Assembly: GCA_013423325.1 (NCBI GenBank)
Contig: BLJB01000418.1
Location: forward strand, 1-22,889
From: Usnea hakonensis
Lineage: Eukaryota; Ascomycota; Lecanoromycetes; Lecanorales; Parmeliaceae
Length of the DNA: 22,889 nt
Reading direction: 5' to 3'
In this document: in pieces, positions 1 through 9,925 of the stretch
Layout of the letters: each line of letters begins with the position of its first letter
Numbering within the stretch: position 1 is the first letter of the stretch
The notes under the pieces: generated by a model
Seen by the model: only the letters and a program-made list of their open reading frames with translations
Database searches by the model: none
Told to the model about the DNA's origin: nothing
Program-made: the position numbers and the translations under genes

Positions 1-2203
1 CGCGATTTTTGGAGAGTAGGGCTGAACCCCTGAATATTGAACCGTGCCAATCCATGGGATAAGGGGATTACTACAAAGCTCAAGGACCTCACTTTCAACA
101 GCCCCTTTCACGAATTCTTCTATCGCTGGGACCGCTTCCAAGAACAGATAGAGAAAGGCGACGCGGTAGTTCGGGACCATATGAAGCTGCTGCATGATAT
201 AGTCAATCGCGAGATACGACCCTACCTCGAGAAAAGAAAGGAACTTCTCGACAACCGCTTGGTCACTTTCGATTACCTTTGGGCGCTCTTCGAGCCCGAT
301 ACCCTGATCTATACTAAGTCAGACGGTCAGGATCGCTTGTTCAAACTTGTCAGCTCTAGCTACCGTAGAATGGGGGAAACAACGATGTTTATCTTTGCAT
401 GCAGGTATGTTGACTGCGATGGGGATTCCTTTGGATACGTCACAACGTCTCTCTCTCTCAACGGGTTCGACGGCATCAAACCCATATCGGAGCTCTCCAT
501 AATGCCAATCGATCAGCACTCGCGTGCTAAAGAGGTACGGAAGGAACTAAAGAGAAGGGGGGAATGCTTCGTAGGACTAAATGGATTTCACTATAAATCG
601 TACTCGGGACTCTTCATCATGAGTGAAGGGTTTTTTGGCAACCTCAGCAAGCGAAACGTAAGTGAGCACAGTACTCCATCGACAAATGACTGACAACATG
701 CAGATAGATGATGGCAGAATCATCATTGACAGCAAAATGTGGTCCACTTATAATCCCGACCGGACTCCTAAACTCGAGGCTTTCGACGGCTCACCATTGG
801 AAAAAAAATCCATTGAGGACGAATTTTCTGATTTCATAAATAACGTCAATGCTTCATACGCGCCTGTACGTCGCGTAATGCAAGCTATTCACCACAACGC
901 AGTGAGCCACTTGAATACGATGCCTAGACCTCAGGAAACGCAAGCTAAAAGTATATAAACACCCACGTTAAATTATAATCGTCGCTGATCCTCTCCAAGA
1001 ACCAACTAGTCTCTCAACGGATGAAATGGTCCTCTGTACGCCAATGGTCAGAGGTTATTGCCTGACGTCTAAAAAATGGGGTGAATTCTGGAACACATCA
1101 TATATGGGAGCGCATTGCTAATTTGCTTTGGAAGCTCAATTCTATATCGAGAATATTTATGACATTCGATGGAGTGTGGATGTCTTCCAGCGACTCGTCC
1201 TTCCACTCGACTACAAGGAAATCATCTGGGCTTTCGTGGAAAGCCAACTAACTGATGGCACACAGTTTGATGACATAGTGCAAGGTAAAGGTATGTGATA
1301 TCCCACATGCATGCTGTAGTAGTCTAATTAACAGAACCCAAGGTCAAGGATTCATCATGCTCTTGAGCGGTGAACCGGGAGTGGGAAAGACACTCACTGC
1401 AGAGTCGGGTAGGTTCTGCCGCTACGTTTGTCATTCGAACATCCTGACTTACGAATGATAGTGGCCGAGCAAATGCAGAAGCCTTTATACTCGATGAGCG
1501 CGGGGGAGCTTGGTCACACAGCTCACGAAGTCGAGGAGCGCCTTCACAAGGTGCTGGAACTCTCAACCAAATGGGGCGCCATCCTCCTCGTCGACGAATG
1601 CGACGTCTTTTTGGAACAGCGCTCAACATCCGACCTCGAGCGAAACAAGCTTGTTGCGGGTGAGCCACGTCCGCCATTTTCCCCACGGTAAAAAACCGAG
1701 CTAATCCTACCGTTCCAGTCTTCCTCCGCTTACTCGAATACTACAAGGGCGTCATGTTCCTGACAACCAACCGCGTCGGCACTTTCGACAAAGCCTTCCA
1801 GTCCCGCATCCACCTCACGATCGAGTACCCGAAGCTGGACTTTCGCTCCAAGATGCTTGTCTGGCGGACTTTTGTCAGGCCAAGGAGTGATGCTGCGCAG
1901 TACGGAAGCAATATCGGGGAAAAAGACCTGGAAACTTTGGCGGAGTTGGATTTGAATGGTAGGGAGATTAAGAATGTTGTTAAGACGGCTAGGCTTTTGG
2001 CGAGCCGGAAAAAGACGCCGTTGGCTATGGATCATGTGGCTACGGTGCTGAGAGTTAAAGATGGTTCGGCGGTAATAGGGGAGGGAATATCGGGTGTTAG
2101 TTGGTTGGTGCAGTTGGTGCTACGGCTCGTTCGTCTTTTGATTTGTTTTCTTCGGGGAATTCTTGTTTCGTTGGTAGACAGGGTACACTCTAGAGATGAT
2201 TGA
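1..2203 (+). CDS. AAA+ ATPase with N-terminal DUF7025-type domain (5' end outside window)
   Basis: This is the 3' part of a fungal AAA+ ATPase whose substrate is unknown. Proposed exons end/start at 657/704, 950/1000, 1080/1135, 1290/1343, 1408/1462 and 1659/1719; every junction is GT-AG and keeps frame, giving about 610 residues to the stop at 2201-2203. The first exon has the N-terminal DUF7025-like region (SPFHEFFYRW; TFDYLWALFEP). Later come Walker A GEPGVGKT, Walker B ILLVDECDVF (DEC where DEAD is usual), sensor-1 FLTTNR and the arginine-finger region FQSRIHLTIEYP, then a lid helix. The last ~40 residues hold a hydrophobic stretch (SWLVQLVLRLVRLLICFL) that could be a membrane or amphipathic helix. 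Frame 1 has a TGA at 31-33; a 48-nt intron at 16-63 would remove it, so the true start probably lies left of the window. Domain order is seen; function is known only at family level. Confidence 0.85.
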
Positions 2204-3418
2204 TGAAGTTGGAAGGATTATATATATCGTCTAGCTGGCTGCGAGAAACGAAATTTGGGGGTGCGAAAGGGAATTGTGCCCGGTAGAAGAGTTTCTTACT
2301 ATAAATAGTAATTGCTGATCTACTAAAGAAGGATAAGTTTTGAGATTGATTTTCTGTATTGGTTTTTTCTCTATATCGCCCTCATAGTACCTGCATACCA
2401 ACCCTTGCTAATCACCACCGTCTTAGGTCCATTGCACGCATGATCTAGAAGAACGTTAGTATAGAATCATTCTTATAATAGAATAGATCCAAACTACACA
2501 GACAGCTATTAGTAGTAATGGTACGAGACTCGAGAGCGGCGATAGCGACAACTTGGTTAATACTAAGGAGCGCGACGACGGAGAGGAAAGTAGGAGCGTC
2601 GAAATGCATGGTGAGGAAGATTGGGAGGATGAGAAGAAAATATGAGGGCTCTTTGATGGTTTTATATTTGATTTCAACCTGGCTGATAATTCTGCTGAGG
2701 GTACGTATCGATCAACAGCTTCTCGTTGTGACATGGCTAATCAACAGCCCCGAGGAGAAGATTTTGCAGACCCAGTCAAGTGTATTACAGTGTAATCAGC
2801 CACGTTAGTTTCAAGACACCCCGCGCACAGCTGGCGGCCGTTATGTCTCAGCATACGAAATGAGATCCGTCAGACCATCTCGCAAAGTTGGGGAAGGAAG
2901 TGTAAGATACGAGTCGTTGAAGCGCTGCAATAGACGGCATATGGGCCGTCTGTCTGCAGCGATTTTTAGGAAAATGTTAAGAAATTGTTGGATGGATGTT
3001 GCATTGGCGTAATAGTAAGGATACATTTTCGAACGTATTAAGGCAACGAGTTGTCATCGAGTGGAACAATGGTGAGGAAATTGGTGTTTGTCTTTCTTGT
3101 GGTATGTATTGCTAATATTTCGCGGAGGAGATGGTGGCGAAAGCGGTGGAAAAGCTACCAAGTATTCTATTAGTGGCCAATAAGAGCTTGCTACGGATGT
3201 AACGAGATAACGGCAAATAGTACTGATGAACACTCCGTCATAGATCTTATGAAGTAATCAATGTTCGATGCCAACAGATTGATAACTAGTTTGTGCAACG
3301 TAGCCAAACGCGAGTATTCCTCCAACATGAAGACTCAGTACTAGTACCGGCAGCAATCTCCTCACTAATTGAAGCGATCCAATCAGTCAGTATATCAGAC
3401 ATGATCTTCAGGGACTAA
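2204..3418. other. Gene-poor interval after the AAA ATPase
   Basis: No intact gene is visible. Open frames are short, lack codon texture and mostly start without ATG. One stretch (2487-2863, listed separately) reads like decayed coding sequence. The rest is moderately AT-rich with no recognisable RNA gene or transposon terminus. Confidence 0.5.
2487..2863 (+). pseudogene. Possible decayed coding fragment, acidic protein
   Basis: One frame is open from 2487 to a TGA at 2643-2645 and continues open past it to 2700, where a typical short intron could begin (GTACGT at 2701, branch GGCTAATC, acceptor CAACAG ending at 2747). The frame then continues to a TGA at 2861-2863. The first part is rich in Asp, Glu, Ser and Arg (for example MHGEEDWEDEKK), unlike random translation of this DNA. 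There is no ATG at a sensible place and no family I recognise. It could be a remnant with one nonsense mutation or simply chance openness; confidence is low. Confidence 0.2.
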
Positions 3419-3716
3419 AGATATGTGAACCTTTTGGCCCGTAGAACCAATCCCTTTGATCAATCACCAAATGATGCTGTAGTTCAGGAAAGTGTCCGTG
3501 GAGATGGCGTGGAATTTTTACTACCTCGAACCCCTGGGTCTGATAAAGGCACTTCGCCTGATATGCAGAGAGCGATCAGCTCCTTCGGATGAGCATCTTG
3601 AGTCCCTTCAAAGACTCGGATCATTTCCAGAGTGGCACAGCTGGATCAGCGAAAGGCAACGCGATGGTCAAGATTGGTTAATGGATTCGCCGTGTCCAGG
3701 AATTACATGGAGCTAA
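3419..3716 (+). pseudogene. Possible frameshifted coding remnant
   Basis: Two overlapping frames look protein-like in succession. The first is open from 3419 to a TGA at 3590-3592 and includes the segment VEFLLPRTPGSDKGTSPD. The second is open from the ATG at 3504 to the TAA at 3714-3716 and ends with RLGSFPEWHSWISERQRDG and a short tail. The compositional switch between frames near 3580 suggests a single gene with a frameshift rather than two genes. No start, intron or known domain is clear, and I do not recognise the family. It may be a relic of an accessory gene. Confidence 0.2.
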
Positions 3717-4217
3717 AATAGCTTAGCGCCGAATCTGGTCATCGATGCGATTGGTACTGCTAACATGTCTTTGACACGAATAAATCCGAGAAGAACCCCA
3801 CCATCCTACCTAACAATGATCCTACATCTGGATCCCAGCCAGCCTGTTGTGCTTCCTTTTTTCCTGCTAAAACCTTATTTATCAACGTAGAGCGTAATCC
3901 TAGCTGGAGCCTTGGCAGTGACTGCATATGCGGCGTGCTGCTTGAGGAGGTGCTGCTTGCCCTTGGCGTCGACGGTAGCTGTATTTATTTCCTTCTGAAT
4001 CCTCGCGGAGTGTGTGGTCTTGGGTGGAGGCGGGGACGCAGGGAGGTCAGGTCCTTTGAAGTGGAATTGCGAGGTGCTCCGTCGCTTGTTTGTCTGTCTA
4101 CCTTTTGCGTTGGTTGTGTGAGGACGTGTCTTCTCTTCGTAGAAAGTGCTTCTCAGTGTGGATTTTGCGAAGAAGGATTATGACCACTGCTGTTGAATGC
4201 CAGGTGTGCGCGAGTCT
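3717..4217. other. Intergenic, 3' flank of the minus-strand two-TM gene
   Basis: There is no convincing gene. The part nearest 4217 should hold the 3' untranslated region of the minus-strand gene that ends at 4218. A plus-strand open stretch at 3935-4183 has Cys/Leu/Gly-rich, low-plausibility content and is not called. Confidence 0.5.
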
Positions 4218-5207
4218 TCAATTCGGCATGGTGACTTGGAAGTAGAGCGCGACTAGAGCCACCTCGGCTAAACATAGGTCAGTACCGTGGGGCAACAAAT
4301 CTCGGCGAATAGCATGGAGAGACCCACCTGCAGCACCACTGAGGACGAATCCCATGACCGTAAAGACAGTCTGCAGCTGTCCTCCCTTGAGCACCCAAAC
4401 GATCGACACAATAATGATAGCAATGGTGATTAAGATGGCAATTATCGCGAGTTTCCCGGCCCAGAGACCCTCTTGGAACTCAAGCCCGACTAGTTTCCCC
4501 CCATCACTAGCTTTGAAGTCGGTGAACCAGTCTACCCATTCATGTACCGGGCGAATGTGGTCGGGATGGTGAACGGCGTGCATGAAGGAGTGAGGATTGG
4601 GATCGTCTTTGGCGGTTTTGGGGATTGGGACGCCGTTGGGGGTGTACTAGGAGAGGAAGAGTGTCAGCCAATGCCTGATGGAAGGGAGCACCACGATCCA
4701 ACCGTTCCCATGGAAGCTCAGCCTGTAGCTAGTCTTCCAGATTGCGCCACCTTTTCTTCTTCTTTCGCACCACACCAATTCAGGGTCGAATTCGGAGTAC
4801 ATGGCAAACAAAGGAGTCGGTACCTGGACCGGTATGATTTTCTTCAATTTTTTGAAGCCGAGAACTCGCCTCCAAAATCCCTGCAGCTCGTCCCTGTATA
4901 CATTGCGAATCTCTTCCCACAACTCTCTATCATCATCCCTCCTCCTATCAAAGACAAAGGGAGCGGTGCGCCAACGATGGGAGGGAGCGCCGTGGAAGAC
5001 GCACATTTGCAATTCGACTTTGGAAGGCAGTGGTTTTTCCCGTGGCATGTCGTATCCTCGGCCCGAATGCCGCCTACGTCTTTTTGGTGAGTCGTAGTCG
5101 TCACCTCTTGAGCGGCTGCCTCGAGCTGCTTGAGGGGGCGGAGGGGCGCGAAAGCCGGAGGAGTCATCGTCGGAGCCGGAGGGGGCACGGGATCTGCGCT
5201 GTGACAT
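4218..5207 (-). CDS. Fungal two-TM membrane protein with basic low-complexity N-terminus
   Basis: The ATG at 5207-5205 opens a Ser/Arg/Pro-rich basic region, then a helical block (RELWEEIRNVYRDELQGFWR ending in FKKLKKIIPVQ). After the first intron comes YTPNGVPIPKTAKDDPNPH, HHPDHIRPVHEWVDWFTDF and two hydrophobic helices (KLAIIAILITIAIIIVSIVW; TVFTVMGFVLSGAAAEVAL), ending at the TGA at 4220-4218. Intron 2 is clear (4327-4268, GTGGGT...TTTAG, branch CTGAC). Intron 1 ends at 4647 (CCTAG) but has two in-frame donors. GTACCG at 4823 (CAG|GTACCG, 177 nt) gives about 250 aa and joins IIPVQ to YTPNG. GTGGTG at 4694 (48 nt) gives 293 aa. I prefer the first on splice strength. The architecture matches a widespread uncharacterised ascomycete family; no function is known to me. 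It shares a 489-bp divergent promoter with 5697-6646. Confidence 0.8.
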
Positions 5208-5696
5208 GGTTGAGGTGTAGAAGATGCACCGGCAGACAATTAGACAGACAGGGCGATTCGGATGATGAGCGAGGCAAGAGTGCAAGATGCAAGATGCAAG
5301 TTGATGGAGTGTAAGGAAGAGAGAGAGAAAGGATGTGAGTGAGTAAGCTGAGTTGGCCTTGGCGTAAACAAAACCGGAGAAACGTTTCACCATTTCAGCG
5401 GTAATTCGCATTAGTGCGCACTAGTAAAGGCTTAGCCGTCCACGTGGTTTCCCTAAGGCAGCTATAACTATAAGGTATCTGCCTAAAGCCAGACTAATGC
5501 GCCTTCCCCAAAAGATACCTATTGATGCCTGGCGATCTGCGCAAGCTAACCATCTTTGGTTAGACTTCGTCTGGTGAAGTTTAAAACCTTTTCTTCCATT
5601 CAACCATATATATACCTTCCATATCTCTCACAATCTCGCAATCTCATTCATCTTTTCCTTTTCCATTATACCCTTTCTCTCTGATCAGGAATCATC
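5208..5696. promoter_or_regulatory. Divergent intergenic region with a TATA-like run
   Basis: This 489-bp interval separates two divergently oriented genes. On the plus side it carries TATATATA at 5607-5614, about 85 bp before the ATG at 5697, followed by a CT-rich leader typical of fungal transcripts. The minus-side gene has no obvious TATA. No repeat or RNA gene is seen. Confidence 0.5.
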
Positions 5697-6646
5697 ATGG
5701 CCCCTACAACACCCATTACTCGAACGTATCCAAAGCGCAAGAGAGCTGATATCTCTTACCTCGAGAGTAGCTCCGACGAGGATGAGGTGGACGAAGAGTG
5801 TGTTGCCTCAAATCACAACCAATCCACGGCAAAGGTCTGTCAAGCTATCATCAATCATTGGCAGCTAACATCATCTGATGACCTACTCTACTCTAGAAGC
5901 TTCGTACCGCCGTCTCCACTAGACCACTCCCCAAACGCAAAATCTTTCCATTCACATTGCTTCCGCCAGAGCTCAAGAATTTAATCTACAAGTTGGCTCT
6001 CATCGATCCAGAGGAGATCTACCTTACCTCAAAGACCAAACACCTTCGCCGTACCCTCCAACGTTCACTTTTCGGAGGAATCTCATCGGCCGGCCATCGC
6101 CGTAAATTTCGTTACCCGTTCCAACAGTCACCATCACGGTCACAGGCACAATCTCCAGGCGTCTCCTCAGCCGTCACCGTACCCGTAATCGTGACCAACA
6201 TCCTTCTACTCAACAAGGCCATCCATACCGAGGCCCAACCCATCCTCTATGCCGGCAACGAATTCGCTCTCGAAGACACCATGGCCATGCACACCTTCCT
6301 CGCCATCATCGGTCCCAAGAACCGTGCCCTTCTGACCAACATCACCATCAGAGGCTGGGGCTACACCAAAGCCCACAAAGCCCTCAACTACCCTGCCCTG
6401 ACCATGCTGGCTGACGCAGTCAATCTCACCAAGTTGCATTTTGATTGTGACATCACTTATGGTGGACCGACCAGGGTAGCAAAGCAGCTGTATCGTGATG
6501 GCTTTCGCTGGCTTGAGGCGGTTGGCGCGGCCAAAGGGAGTGCCGATGCTGGGGTTGATATCATTACCCTTAGGGATTTAAACCTGTCCATGAATCTGAA
6601 GGCGTTCAGGGCCGAATTACGAAGGATGCTGCAACAAGGACTGTGA
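5697..6646 (+). CDS. F-box-like / 2EXR-type fungal protein with acidic N-terminus
   Basis: Two exons, 5697-5834 and 5897-6646, encode 295 aa; the 62-nt intron (GTCTGT...CTCTAG, branch GCTAAC) is phase 0. The N-terminus has a basic patch PKRKR and an acidic run SSSDEDEVDEE, suggesting nuclear location. The second exon opens with a basic linker and the motif IFPFTLLPPELKNLIYKLAL, the signature of the large fungal F-box-like/2EXR group, then KAIHTEAQPILYAGNEFALE, also usual in that group. The C-terminal half resembles the family's leucine-rich beta/helix region. Proteins of this group are abundant in Dothideomycetes and related classes and mostly lack known substrates; a protein-interaction role is inferred. 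The ATG follows a CT-rich leader. Confidence 0.85.
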
Positions 6647-7060
6647 AGAGAGCGGACAGACTGGCTGGAAATTGCGAAATTGCATCTGCTTAGCGTGCGC
6701 ATCGGGAAATGATAGCATGACGATATGAATCATCATCTTAGCGGGGAAGCAGCTTGCTTCTTCATTGTCTCTTACGGCAATGGCACTTTAGTGGCATAAC
6801 TCACAGCTAGCGATACTTGCATCCTAGCTAGAGAAATCTTCATATTGGGTCATGAACCTCATTCTAACATGCGACATTAAGCTATTCATACCATGTATTT
6901 ATCACTGTTTGAAGTCTAAACTTCCGGAAGTATTTGGGAAGTTGGTGGTCAGAAAGTCCGAAGTGTTCGGAGTATATCTTGTACTTCAAGTCCGGACATC
7001 TAACATCTCGGATGACTGTACACAGAGCTAAGGTGAATCGGGTTAGCGTCTTCGGGGATT

Positions 7061-7074
7061 CTCGGATCACCGAG
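7061..7074. promoter_or_regulatory. CGG-N4-CCG palindrome, candidate Zn(II)2Cys6 regulator site
   Basis: The inverted repeat CTCGG-ATCA-CCGAG lies about 450 bp before the exporter start. Fungal zinc-cluster regulators commonly bind paired CGG triplets, and exporter genes are frequent targets. The palindrome is seen; its use is inference. Confidence 0.35.
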
Positions 7075-7192
7075 CCCCGGCGCTAATAAAATACGAGTAC
7101 GTCTGTCTATCAAATTTGACCCATTCTATTATTCTTTGACTCACACTACTTTATCCTACACACACTAATACACTACCATCCGACAGGACTCA

Positions 7193-7198
7193 TATAAG
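7193..7198 (+). promoter_or_regulatory. TATA-like element of the exporter gene
   Basis: TATAAG within CATATAAGAGG sits about 330 bp upstream of the ATG at 7524, followed by a pyrimidine-rich leader. The distance is long, so the leader may be long or contain an intron. Confidence 0.3.
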
Positions 7199-7523
7199 AG
7201 GCAGTATCACCTCCACTATGCCAGCATTCTTCCTTACCGTCAATCCTTCCCATTCAATCTCCCGCGGTATTGGATAACCTCCCTAATCCCTCTTGTTGTC
7301 TTAAGAAGAATCAAGTCACCTCTGAGACAACAGCTCCACACCTGCCTTGCACCCTTGATACTTCGCTCTCGATGAACTGATACCCTGTTCTGGACTCGAT
7401 CATCGATATAGTCACCTACAACTCCCCAAACAACCTCGTACTCGATCCACCCAAGGAAAGCCAAAAGCATACCACCTTCACCTATCCTTCCCTCCTTTCC
7501 ATCCTACATATCTGAGCCTGAGC

Positions 7524-9397
7524 ATGGCTGGTGAAAAACATCATATGGAGCAAGAGAGGACATCTGGCGTCACAGAAGACAAGCATAGCATGGAAACAGA
7601 AGAGTCTGTCGACACCTCGTCCGACCAATCTTCTATACCGCCTCCTGGAAATGAAGAGACAATGGCAGAGAAAATGCACGCTCAACAGCTCGAGACCACC
7701 GACGAGCTCACCCACGCAAAGACCAACCAGTCAGAAGCAGAACCCGAGTACCCAACCCTCAAGAAGCTCATCCCCAGTGTCATCGCCCTTTACCTGGCTT
7801 TCTTCCTCGTTGCCCTGGTATGTCATCCTTTTCAACCTGCACCTACACGTGCATTGACGGAGTCATGGCTAATCAGAAGTAGGATCGCACAATCATCGCA
7901 ACCGCTATTCCTACCATCACCAATGATTTCAATTCCCTCGATGATATTGGATGGTACGCCAGCGCCTACATGCTCACTGCATGCTCATTCCAACTCATCG
8001 TGGGCCGCATGTACACATTCTACAACCCCAAATGGGTCTTCCTCACCGCCATTGGCATTTTTGAGCTTGGTTCCGTCGTATGTGGCGCTGCCCCCAATTC
8101 CATTGCCTTCATCATCGGCCGTGCAATAGCCGGTGCTGGAGCCTCTGGCATCTTCTCTGGTGCAATCGTCATCATGTTGAACCTCGTACCACTTCATAAA
8201 CGTCCCATCTTACAAGGATGCATGGGTGCCATCTTTGGTCTTTCTGCCGTCATCGGGCCACTATTGGGCGGTGCCTTTACCACAACAGTATCTTGGAGAT
8301 GGTGCTTCTACATCAATCTACCCATTGGCGGGGCCGCCGTCCTCATCCTAGCGCTTATCCTCCATACGCCAAAAGCCAAAAAGTCTGGGACACCTTGGAA
8401 ACAGCAGATGGTCCAACTTGATCCTATAGGGACCGTCTTCTTCATCTCCGGTATCGTCTGTCTTTTACTTGCCCTGCAATGGGGTGGATCGACGTATGCG
8501 TGGGGTAATGGACGCATCATTGCACTACTCATCCTCTTTGTTCTGTGCATATCCGTCTTCGTCGGTGTTCAAATCTGGAAGAAAGAAAACGCCACTGTCC
8601 CTCCACGCATCGTCCTCAATCGTAGTATAGCCGCAGCCATGTGGTCCCAATTTTGTGTCGGTTCAGCCATGATGACCCTGATTTACTACATTCCGATCTG
8701 GCTCCAGGCCATCAGAGGCGTTAGCGCTCTCAAATCCGGCATCGACACCCTTCCTTTGGTACTCTCCCTCGTACTGGCGAGTATCGCTGCTGGCATTCTG
8801 GTCTCAAAGATTGGATACTATACGCCATTCATGATTGCGAACGGTGTCATCATGTCTGTTGGCGCCGGTCTCATCACCACATGGACGCCAGACACTCTGC
8901 ACCCACACTGGATTGGGTATCAGATCTTATTTGGTTTCGGCCTGGGTCTAGGCATGCAACAGGCTGCGTTGGCTGCGCAAGCGGTTCTGTCGAGAAAGGA
9001 TTCCCCCATCGGTATCGCCCTGGTCATGTTCTCCCAACAAATGGGTGGCGCGGTCTTTGTCTCGGTTGGACAAAGCGTCTTCACCAATCAACTTGTCAAA
9101 GGCCTGAGGAATGTCGCGGGCATTAGTCCTACTGTTGTCGTCAACACTGGTGCAACCGACTTGAGACGAGTTGTGGATCCGTCCAATCTTCGAGGAGTGC
9201 TTGTGGCTTATAATGGAGCTCTGACAAAAACCTTCACCGTGGCATTGGCAATGTCGTGTTTTTCCATCATTGGGGCCCTTTGCATGGAATGGAAGAATAT
9301 CAAGCCCAAGAAGAAGACTGATGAGGTTGAAAGTGGTGGGAGGAGCATCGACGAGGGAAAAACCGAGTTTGAGAGTAAAAACGACACCAAAGTATGA
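7524..9397 (+). CDS. MFS drug/metabolite exporter, DHA2 family (14 TM)
   Basis: Exons 7524-7817 and 7883-9397 encode 602 aa; the 65-nt phase-0 intron (GTATGT...AAGTAG, branch GGCTAATC) splits the first TM just before its conserved Asp. The N-terminus (~80 residues) is hydrophilic, Glu/Ser-rich and cytoplasmic. After splicing the family motif L-DRTIIATAIPTI appears at about residues 98-110, then GWYASAYMLTACSFQLIVGR, and the antiporter motif C (GLSAVIGPLLGGAFTTTVSW, followed by RWCFYINLPIGG). Remaining hydrophobic segments agree with 14 TMs, and the tail is charged. Relatives such as AflT, GliA and ToxA export toxins and drugs by proton antiport at the plasma membrane. No backbone biosynthetic gene lies nearby, so general efflux is as likely as a cluster role. 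Substrate is unknown. Confidence 0.93.
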
Positions 9398-9925
9398 ATG
9401 GGATCAATGAGGGAACATTCACACAGACTAAAAAATTGTACAAATTTTTTCTTCATTCGCACTAATGATACCCCCCTCACTTGTACATAGCTTCTTATCT
9501 CAACACCTTAAAAGCAGTCCCGATTTGGATATTTCTACTGTAAAACCCTACATTTCTCCTCCGAGGAGTTTTTCTTTTGTGGTATCTCGAACAAAACTTC
9601 TTTGTCTAGGTCGCGACAGAAAAAGAGCACTCGGGTCGTCGACAAAGGATGCCAACGCACACTTGATGTCATCAAAGCCAGAAATATACCTGGAGCTTTA
9701 CTGAACAACGAGGCCCGACAAAGCTGCATTGAATGGCATAATAACAGATTCATATGAGAGTCTCGAGGTAGCGGTGTCATACTTTTGTCTCTCTCAAACA
9801 TTTTACCTCCACATCTCTCTCCTCGGTGCACAACATCAGAACCCTCTCTACGCTCACAGAAAACCAGAACCATCATTCCAACCTACCCCATCCCCTCTCA
9901 TCCCTCCCTCCCACCACCCCCAAAA
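9398..9925. other. Intergenic between exporter and proline-rich gene
   Basis: There are 528 bases without a supported gene. The right end is strongly pyrimidine-rich (CCCTCCCACC-type) and is probably the leader of the gene starting at 9926. Open frames here have no coding texture. Confidence 0.5.

Larger units (their letters stand above)
6647..7523. other. Intergenic, exporter upstream region
   Basis: There are 877 bases without a gene. The left part holds the 3' flank of the preceding gene. Between 6921 and 7080 several CCGG/CGG elements cluster (CTTCCGGAAG at 6921-6930, TCCGGA at 6991-6996, CTCGGATCACCGAG at 7061-7074). The right part has a TATA-like element and a long CT-rich leader before the exporter ATG. 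Confidence 0.5.

Noticed and set aside
1324..1691. Alternative open frames on both strands over the Walker A/B exons
   Set aside because: They ignore clear introns at 1409-1461 and 1660-1718; the spliced frame gives an uninterrupted AAA domain.
3935..4183. Plus-strand open frame of 82 codons
   Set aside because: Leu/Cys/Gly-rich translation with no start context or domain; it lies at the 3' flank of a convincing minus-strand gene.
4542..5314. Several plus-strand open frames over the two-TM gene
   Set aside because: They are shadows of the minus-strand coding sequence, which has splice sites and membrane helices.
7524..9397. Secondary-metabolite cluster centred on the exporter
   Set aside because: No polyketide synthase, NRPS, terpene cyclase, P450 or pathway regulator is visible in the window.
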